Shown one piece after another: positions 57,452 to 64,000 of a DNA stretch of 64,000 nt. This DNA comes from Diplolepis rosae (taxonomy: Eukaryota; Arthropoda; Insecta; Hymenoptera; Diplolepididae): assembly GCA_030998225.1 (NCBI GenBank), contig JAPYXD010000714.1:3720001-3784000 (forward strand). The letters are read 5' to 3'. Numbering within the stretch: the first letter of the stretch is position 1; each line of letters opens with the position of its first letter. The notes below the pieces were generated by a model, which saw nothing but the letters and a program-made list of their open reading frames with translations, ran no database searches and had not been told where the DNA came from. The position numbers and the translations under genes were made by a program.

Positions 57452-57920
57452 ATGACTCCAACAAGTGAAAATCCTCCAACAAATTTTTCAAGATATATAG
57501 ATGGTGTTTGTCCACAAGATCATCCAAGAGCTTATCAAATTCTCTTGAATTTTTCATGCATTTCCTTATTACCGGAAGTAGAAAAAATATACGTCCATAA
57601 AATCACAATGTTCAAAATTTGCGAATTATGATATCTACAGATACATATTCCTTTTCGCTTCAATTATAACCTTGAAAATTCTTGGCATTCAATAGTAAAA
57701 AAAAAATGAAGTTATAAATACAAAATGCCAATTTTGCGAAACAAAATTAGTAAGACGATTTCAACCAGCATATGAATGTTTAGATTGCATAGAGCAATAT
57801 TTAGATCATATTGGTAGAATAAACTTAGGATATGAAATCAAAGTAAAAAATCATTGTTTGTTTGCGAATATTACGAACGAAATACATATAAACGAATTAA
57901 ATGGAATTGATGTAATTTGA
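57452..57920 (+). pseudogene. Broken accessory ORF with zinc-binding segment
   Basis: An ATG at 57452 starts 59 codons (NFSRYIDGVCPQDHPRAYQI) closed by TGA at 57629-57631. The same frame continues open to a run of A near 57697-57706, and coding resumes in another frame at 57708. That last part has CQFC then CLDC 18 residues on, a zinc-ribbon-like arrangement, ending 57920. One stop plus one homopolymer shift break it. It could be decay, assembly error at the A-run, or recoding. No family recognised. Confidence 0.45.
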
Positions 57921-58018
57921 AATAATTCTGTCAAAATAATTTGCATATAATTTATAACATAATATTTAAAAAATTAAAGTTAATTTAAAATATTTTCAAA
58001 AAAAAACTACGAAAATTC

Positions 58019-58028
58019 TGTTTCAGAA
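58019..58028 (+). promoter_or_regulatory. Splice acceptor before dsRBD ORF
   Basis: TTCTGTTTCAG ends immediately before AAAATGG, the start of the dsRBD ORF. With the GTAAGT in the LTR it could produce a subgenomic mRNA. Confidence 0.5.
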
Positions 58029-58029
58029 A

Positions 58030-58470
58030 ATGGAAGGAAAAATTGAAGGCAGAAATATTACAATAACCAACAGTCCAGTCCAAACTATACATGAAATAAG
58101 CTTAGAATATGACTTTGACGATCCAATATTTGAAGTTGTTCAATGTAATTCGTCAAATCATATCCCAATATTTGTAGCAACATGTAAAATTCAAAAAAAT
58201 TCAAAAATGTATGTAAGTATAGGAGAAAAGTCAAAAACAAAAAAAGCATCTAAACATAGTTCAGCACATAAGTTATTAGAATCTTTGTATAAAGACTATT
58301 TGTTTACCGAACGAAAAGAACCTGAAATTAAATTCGAAAAATCTATGGAAAATGAATCAGAAAAAGTTATGTTATATAAATGGACCGGCACATGTGAAAG
58401 ATGCTATCAAAGGGGTCACAAACCAATGAATTGTACTGCGCCAAAGCGAAATAAAAAGTTCATAGAATAA
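58030..58470 (+). CDS. dsRNA-binding protein with CCHC zinc knuckle
   Basis: An intact 146-aa frame. Residues 15-90 match a double-stranded-RNA-binding domain. Helix 1 is SPVQTIHEISLEY, followed by the PIFEVV strand that starts the beta sheet. A loop and strand follow (HIPIFVATCKI), then strand YVSIGE. Helix 2 carries the RNA-phosphate-binding lysines (KTKKASKHSSAHKLLESL, K69-K75). A linker follows, then a knuckle C122, C125, H130, C135 and a basic tail. Proteins with a lone dsRBD often bind or shield dsRNA. In viruses they can suppress Dicer-dependent silencing. It is the last ORF before the first polypurine tract. Role in silencing suppression, RNA packaging or translation is inference. Confidence 0.85.
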   Translation: MEGKIEGRNITITNSPVQTIHEISLEYDFDDPIFEVVQCNSSNHIPIFVATCKIQKNSKMYVSIGEKSKTKKASKHSSAHKLLESLYKDYLFTERKEPEIKFEKSMENESEKVMLYKWTGTCERCYQRGHKPMNCTAPKRNKKFIE

Positions 58471-58600
58471 ATAAAAATAAAAGCGAATATGAAATTTTTA
58501 TGACTACGTGATGTGACACACTATTAATAAAGGAAAAATAAAGTAAGTAAATGGAAATTAAACAAGTTTGAACATGTTGATTTTATCCCCATGTCCAAAC

Positions 58601-58633
58601 AAAAAGGGGGGAGGTGTCACGTCCCGTAACTAT
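58601..58633 (+). other. Internal polypurine tract plus LTR-start copy
   Basis: AAAAAGGGGGGAGG followed at 58615 by TGTCACGTCCCGTAACTAT. The final 19 bases match the true LTR start at 18 of 19. About 45 bp upstream of the tract also resembles the sequence before the real tract at 60149. Confidence 0.8.
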
Positions 58634-60148
58634 TACAAATGCGACTTAAAAATAAGAAATTTTTTCTCTTTCTTGAAATTATATTAATTCACATTTAACC
58701 TGCATGGAAATATATTGGAAGCAATTGATTATATTCACTGATTATGTATTTGTTCGATTAATTCAAATATTTGATATAATATTGATAAAAATGATCATAA
58801 ATGCATGTTCGATATTGTATACCAGCTTTTATATTACCAGAAAAGTAATAATAACAAAATGTAATGTATTAAAATAAAAAAATGTTAGTAGCGTTTAGTA
58901 AGTAACTAAAGGTTGGCTTTGAATGCTGTTACTCTATAATTAATGATATTAGCGAGAAAACTTGACGAATTTGCTTAATGGCGTAATCTAATACTTATGT
59001 TTACGAAGTTCAAAAAATATGCTTTATACATTTTACATAATATATCTTGTCTATATTTGAATTATATCCAAATAAAAATTTAAAATATGCGCAAATTAAT
59101 GTTTTTGAAAAATATGTATGTAGACAAACTTATAAAACATTTCATGTGACAAAGTGAATTCTTTTTCAAATAGATAAATGTTGAATTGAAAACTATACTG
59201 AATTATTTAAAAGACGAAATAGTATATGCTCGACGATAAAAAATTTATTCATAAAAAAATGAATTGAAATTAAAAAAAAATGAATTGAAATTAAAAAAAA
59301 ATGCAAAAATAAATACAAACATTTATGCGTGTAATGAATAACAATTTAATATCGTAATTCATTTATATCAATATGAGCGTAGTTATTTCATTATAGACAA
59401 ATAATGTTTATTCGAAACATATGCTGAATTATTTAAATAAAAAATAAAAATAGAACGAAATGTGTATGTGTATGTATGCAAATTCATTCATTAAATTAAT
59501 AATGAAGCAACAAAAATTTTTAAAAAAATTATGTGTGTAATAAATGTTTCTCTTATATTCAAAAATAAAGGGCATTTTACGGAATTATATTTAGCCATAT
59601 TTAAGTATTTATGAAATAATTGAAATTTATTCATTAATATGTAGGTTTTAGGGTTTTGCGAACAAGAATTTGTAAAATGCGCTATCGTACTAATTGCAAT
59701 TAATGAATAAAAATTATACAAAATCAAAATCTCACCAAAAAAAAATAATTTTAACGTTTTGCATTATATTCATTTAGAATTATGTTTGTCCAAATATTTA
59801 AGATAATGTATCGACATATCTTGTAATTGTATAACAAGCTTCAGTGTATTCATTCTAATTACTAAATATTTAAACATTTCGGATTATAACAATTGTGTAT
59901 GTTATCGGTATAATTGTGAAAAAATACTTCTATGTATCAAAACTCAATGTATTCAATCTAATGTATTAGCAAAGAACACAATTATTAACCTAATAAGTTC
60001 GTGTCAATGTAAATCACGAATGATAAGAATATCTCTTGATTCATTTTGTCAAAAGAAATTTTGATATTAACAAAAGTTTAATTTGAATCGATTATTTAAC
60101 TTGGTTGCGAAAGTTCCAACACGGTCATTACATCCCCGTGTTCGAACT
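58634..60148. other. 1.5 kb segment between two polypurine tracts
   Basis: AT-rich and non-coding, with a 20-bp tandem ATGAATTGAAATTAAAAAAA near 59258. It begins like an LTR and ends like an internal 3' end, but the middle does not match the flanking LTR. It may be a relic LTR plus partial element captured by recombination. Confidence 0.5.
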
Positions 60149-60159
60149 AAGGGGGGAGG
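60149..60159 (+). other. LTR-B polypurine tract
   Basis: AAGGGGGGAGG directly before the 3' LTR, the plus-strand primer. Confidence 0.9.
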
Positions 60160-61300
60160 TGTCACGTCCCGTGACTATCAATATTTATTTACAAAACAAT
60201 ATGTGTAAAGTTAATAATTTGAAAATATTAAACATGTAAAAGCAACAGGTATCTCTATATATCGATTGACGAAAAACCCTAAATGTCTAGACATAACGAA
60301 ATTGTATTCATTGGGGAACCCCATCGGAATGCGTTATAATGAGTTATGTACACAAACCATTAACCCTCCACTTCTTGCATAGTCCATTCACCTAAGGAAA
60401 ATAGGGAGGCTAGAGGAACATGCAGGAAAATTTAGAAGACCTGTTACTGAGTGGGACTAAAATTAGAATCTTGTCGCTATGGATACAAATTGAAGAAAAT
60501 GTTGAAATCTTCGTAGAAACAATTATGGTCTCATCTGGCTGGAAGAAAAGCTTTTAGGGAACATCTTGCAAATGTCATGTCAGTATCGATCGAAAAATGG
60601 CGGATATCAACCGAAAAAACAGTCTATAAAAGCACCTGCAAATCCGCAAATCTCCAGTGACCGTCGGACCATCTTCAGAATCGCATCTCTTCTCAGAAAA
60701 GTAACAAGTTACCGTCAGACCATCTTGAACTTCAGATCTCTCTCAGAAAAGTAACAACCCCGGAATTCTCTCAGAAAAGTGACTCTCGAAAAAGTGACTT
60801 CAAGTTCGGTACTCCATACTTTTCTTAGAAAGCAAATTCAATCGTCACTCATTTCCATCGGTTTATCAGTTCATTCGTCATTGTGAATATCAATTGGATT
60901 ATCAGTGCTGTTTAGGAATTTAAATATTGGATCTACATAAATTATCCTCATCATAGTACCCAGGGGACATAAGGATTTAGTGGACTCGAATCACTAACAT
61001 AAAGCATTTACTGTAAGTACCAAATTTTTATTAAGTCTCTAATTTAACTTGAATATATCTATAAATTCTCCCCTTTCATTTTCAAGCTGCTTCCCAGGAG
61101 GAATTTTCAAGGGGAATTTCTATCACATTTGTATTCAAAATATTTAAATAAAAGGGTTAATAATTGTAATATTCTTGAGTTTTATTGTTGGCTATCCTCA
61201 ACCCTTGTTTCGGTTAAGATATCTTTCCAGGTTTCTTTTCCGAACAAAAAACGAGGAAAAATAAATAATATAATAAAAGGTGGGTAACCAAGACGTTACA
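60160..61300 (+). repeat. LTR-B 3' LTR (1141 bp)
   Basis: Same sequence as 45492-46632 except a G for A (in CATTGGGGAACC) and a T for C (in GAACATGCAGG). Preceded by the polypurine tract. Confidence 0.92.
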
Positions 61301-61932
61301 CTGTTAAGGAACAGAATATTTTTATTTGCAAAAATTGTCCAAGGATCTGAGCTCGAGCCTAACTTGTCCAGTCTAGAAAAAAAAATAAATTGTGCATAAC
61401 TCGAATCTTATCTGATCCTTGTTATAAACAATTTTATTTATTTAAAAACAATTTATGACTCAATAAATTAATAAAATAGATCATTTTAATTTACAGGACA
61501 CACGTGGTTGGTACAAAATATATATATATATATATATATATTGTTATAATTTTAAGAAATGTATTATTTAACATTATAATTTTACGAAAATTGAGCGATT
61601 ATTTATTTATTTGAATATTTTATAGAATTATATTTTTATTTTATTATCTTATTTCCTAATAAAAGAATAAAAATATTAATTATTGTTATAAACAAATATA
61701 AATAATTAAATTATATCTTGAAATTATTATAATTTTTTTTTTTTGAATTTTAATAAATTAAAATTATATTTTTACTAATTTCACTTTATTTACAAACAAA
61801 ATTTTACATGTAGTTTTTTTAAATTGTTATAAACAATCGATAATTAACAATAAATAATGAAATAATGATCAAACCATATCAAGTGAAAATTCTAGTAAAA
61901 CTAGCGGATTTCATTCAAGTTTCTATCCAGAT
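61301..61932 (+). other. LTR-A leader, continued
   Basis: Begins with the second TSD copy CTGT. It holds a GATCTGAGCTCGAGCCTAAC motif resembling the GATCTGACCTTGAGGCTAAC repeats at 45150 and 45257, and a (TA) run near 61520. No coding is recognised before gag. Confidence 0.6.
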
Positions 61933-63057
61933 TTGAGCATTGTGACAGGATCTAGTAATCAAGATCAAACATTAACGAACGAGTTATCTTATTTTGACGG
62001 ATCTAATTTGCTAAGCTCAACGGTAATAACAATAGAAAATAGAAATTTAAAAGAAAAATTGAAAAACTCATTGGCACGCGACTCTCTAATTAGTAACAAC
62101 GATAGCGACGACGACAAAAGCGATACAGAAGTCATAAATCAGGATAATCCCGTAATAGTAAACAACGAAGAGATGGCCGTAGCCATACCTAACAGCCAGC
62201 AGGTATCCTTACGCGACGCGCTAGAGGTGGTCCCTTTGTTCGACGGAAGTAACCTCCCATTGTCCCATTTTATTGAGGGTTGCATGGAAGCAAAGGCAAT
62301 GCTGCCGACACCTGCTGCCCAAGAAAATCTTGCACGTCTATTGAGAGGTAAATTGTCTGGTGAGGCACGAAAATGTATTTTTGGGTCAACGTATGCAACA
62401 ATAGAGGAATTAATAGAAAAATTGAAAAGAGTATATGCCCCTGCGAAAAGCGTATATCAATTGCAGGTAGATTTAGGTAATACATTTATGTGGGAAAGAG
62501 AAAATGTCCTTTCCTATGCTGCTAGAATTAAAGAAAATGCTGATAGAATAGAAGATGCTCACAGACTTAATAATGACGGTCAGGTAGATAATGCTTTTAA
62601 ACAAAATTTAGAAAGAGATGTAATTCAATGTTTTATACGCGGTTTGCGTCCTGAGTTAGAAATTCGTGTGGAAGAAAAGGACACATTTAAGGAAGTAATT
62701 AATGATACAATAGACATAGAACGAAGATTGGCTGCAAGTTCTGCACTGCGAAGAAATAAAAATACTGATTATTTAAAAACCGAAGAATCAACTAATAATA
62801 ATAAAAATAATAAAACCACCCGATTCAACGTAGCACTTGAAAATAAAACTATTTGTTTAATTTGTAAAAAACCAGGTCACACAACTGAAAAATGTTTTCA
62901 TTTAAGTAAAGCTCAAGATGCAGTTATTAACAATAAACAAAAAAAAATTTTGCATCCTAACCAACAAGGATATAGTAATTTCAATGGTCAAAGAAGTAAT
63001 AATAATAATAATTTTGCAAAAACAATTACAATAATTTTCCAAATAACAATTTTTTAA
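61933..63057 (+). CDS. gag: Gag of LTR-A (no in-frame ATG at 5' end)
   Basis: An open frame of 374 codons whose core matches LTR-B Gag at roughly half of positions: QVSLRDALEVVPLFDGS, LSGEARKCIFG, VYQLQVDLG, MWERENVLSYAARIKE, CFIRGLRPELEIRV. A CCHC knuckle reads CLICKKPGHTTEKC. The frame opens after a TGA near 61857 without an ATG; the first in-frame Met (MAVAIPNS) is at about 62172, so the start is lost or supplied otherwise. Coding then shifts by one base near 63013-63030 into an Asn-rich frame. Function is as for LTR-B Gag. Confidence 0.85.
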   Translation: MSIVTGSSNQDQTLTNELSYFDGSNLLSSTVITIENRNLKEKLKNSLARDSLISNNDSDDDKSDTEVINQDNPVIVNNEEMAVAIPNSQQVSLRDALEVVPLFDGSNLPLSHFIEGCMEAKAMLPTPAAQENLARLLRGKLSGEARKCIFGSTYATIEELIEKLKRVYAPAKSVYQLQVDLGNTFMWERENVLSYAARIKENADRIEDAHRLNNDGQVDNAFKQNLERDVIQCFIRGLRPELEIRVEEKDTFKEVINDTIDIERRLAASSALRRNKNTDYLKTEESTNNNKNNKTTRFNVALENKTICLICKKPGHTTEKCFHLSKAQDAVINNKQKKILHPNQQGYSNFNGQRSNNNNNFAKTITIIFQITIF

Positions 63058-63479
63058 GAAATAAAAATTATAATTTTAATAATAACAACAATCATTTTTT
63101 ACAAAATAGAAATAACAATTATAGGAACAATAATAATAATTTTTTACAACAAAGATACAACAATAATAATAATTTTCCTAGAAATTTTTACAATAATAAC
63201 AATAATTTTAATAATACTAATAGACAATTGAATCCAGGACAGTATAAAAACTTTAACTCAGGACAGTTTCAAAATCGAAATAAACCATATGAAAATAGAT
63301 TTTTACAAAATAATAACACTCAACAAAATTCAAATTATACTGAAATAATTTGCAATTACTGTAAACAACCCGGTCATTTAGTACGAGACTGCAAGATACG
63401 ACCAAATAACCAATCACAAACAGCTAATCAGGAAAACTCCAAAGCTCTCCCCAGCACGGATGCACTGAGGAAAGCATAA
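63020..63479 (+). pseudogene. LTR-A Asn-rich tail with second zinc knuckle
   Basis: In the -1 frame relative to gag, an Asn/Phe/Gln-rich stretch leads to CNYCKQPGHLVRDC, equivalent to the N-terminal segment of LTR-B Pol. It ends with TAA at 63477-63479. The layout mirrors LTR-B, where the equivalent segment follows a UAG. Confidence 0.75.
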
Positions 63480-63554
63480 ATCGAGAACGACTGGTATCCA
63501 CTTCTAACGATCATACAACAACAACAATAAATATTTCAAAGTCCACTTCAATTC

Positions 63555-64000
63555 CATCAATTATAATATCAACGGAAGGTCTAAAAAATCCAACACACAT
63601 GATGATTGATACTGGTGCTGCTCGAAATTTAATTAAACAAAAGGTTCTCAACCCTGAAGTACCCATAAATAGCCAAAACTATTGAAACTTACAGAAATTA
63701 ATGATTTACCACTTTACACGTTAGGACAGGTAAAAATAAACATTTTTGGTTATCCAACGATATTTAACATTATTCCCAATGAAGTCCCAGTAGAAGAAGA
63801 TGGAGTATTAGGATCAGAATTTTTTCAAGATAACAGTGTGAATATAAACTATACTTCAAAATGCTTAGAAATTGAGAACCACTGTTACCCTTTTAAATCT
63901 ACCAATACATTTACTATTCCAGCTCGAACAGTTACAACATTTTATGTTAATATAAAAAATACAGAAAAGAGTGAAGGGTATGTACCTCGATTACATATCC
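63555..64000 (+). pseudogene. pol: LTR-A retropepsin, broken, runs off window
   Basis: The frame with MMIDTGAARNLIKQK (catalytic DTG) matches LTR-B's protease but stops at a TGA near 63685. The following sequence (IFGYPTIFNIIPNEVPVEE, then GVLGSEFF) continues in another frame to the window end. The element is therefore not able to make Pol. Confidence 0.8.

Larger units (their letters stand above)
45492..61300 (+). mobile_element. LTR-B: near-complete Ty3/Gypsy element with accessory genes
   Basis: 15.8 kb between identical-length LTRs, inserted in LTR-A's leader with a 4-bp TSD CTGT (45488-45491 and 61301-61304). The order is LTR, tRNA-Gly primer site, 1.6 kb leader, small acidic ORF, gag, UAG, pol (protease, RT, RNase H, charged insert, integrase with GPY/F), CARD-like ORF, broken zinc ORF, dsRBD ORF, first polypurine tract, a 1.5 kb segment, second polypurine tract and 3' LTR. 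The two LTRs differ at two positions by my reading, so insertion is recent. No env-like membrane protein was seen. Confidence 0.92.
44143..64000 (+). mobile_element. LTR-A: Ty3/Gypsy element, interrupted and cut by window end
   Basis: The 5' LTR is followed by a tRNA-Gly primer site, then leader. The leader is split at 45491/61301 by LTR-B, after which leader, gag and the start of pol (protease) continue to the window end. Gag is clearly related to LTR-B's. Frame breaks in gag-pol indicate decay. The 3' LTR is outside the window, so length and TSD cannot be given. Confidence 0.85.

Overview
This is an AT-rich window of an animal nuclear genome, most likely an insect. The only conserved host coding sequence I recognise is one exon of synaptogyrin (3649-3796, + strand). 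Almost everything else is transposable-element DNA: piggyBac, Polinton/Maverick-like, three hAT elements, several Tc1/mariner copies, a P-element-like palindrome and two Ty3/Gypsy LTR retrotransposons. Introns, TATA/Inr promoters and poly(A) signals are all eukaryotic. The species cannot be told from the sequence.

Layout. (1) 1-6068: a piggyBac-type non-autonomous element (312-3549, TTAA duplication), the synaptogyrin exon, and non-coding DNA with a GC-rich double hairpin. (2) 6069-31613: a nest of up to five transposons, each layer dated by its target-site duplication (TSD). A Polinton-like element (6075-31607, TSD TTAACA) is interrupted by hAT-1 (10115-30482, TSD yTCAGACA). hAT-1 is interrupted by a foldback hAT-2 (14325-29332, TSD GTGTTATr). 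hAT-2 is interrupted five bases from its right end by hAT-3 (18860-29319, TSD TCTGGGAT), which carries an uninterrupted transposase between 2.96 kb inverted repeats. hAT-3's left arm holds a TA-flanked MITE (21003-22050). (3) 31614-37692: a foldback element with a deleted mariner inside, a 65-bp minisatellite, a G-run cluster and another mariner remnant. (4) 37693-41337: a 3.6 kb palindrome made of two inverted copies of the C-terminal half of a P-element-type transposase gene. (5) 41338-44142: non-coding. (6) 44143-64000: Gypsy element LTR-A, whose leader is interrupted by the nearly intact, recently inserted LTR-B (45492-61300, TSD CTGT, LTRs differing at two positions I could see).

The most interesting unit is LTR-B. 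It has tRNA-Gly primer binding, a promoter and a splice donor in the LTR, a structured leader, Gag and Pol in one frame separated by a single UAG, and a ~480-residue charged, AT-hook-bearing insert in Pol. Between pol and the 3' LTR are accessory reading frames. One encodes a double-stranded-RNA-binding domain joined to a CCHC zinc knuckle. Another begins like a CARD. A third is broken and has a CxxC...CxxC zinc-binding segment. I know of no Gypsy element described with this set. It suggests a retroelement that handles or hides from host RNA interference and perhaps cell-death signalling, which is inference.

The related LTR-A shares the Gag fold, the double zinc-knuckle layout, the PBS and a conserved leader RNA block, but it is decayed and runs off the window's end.
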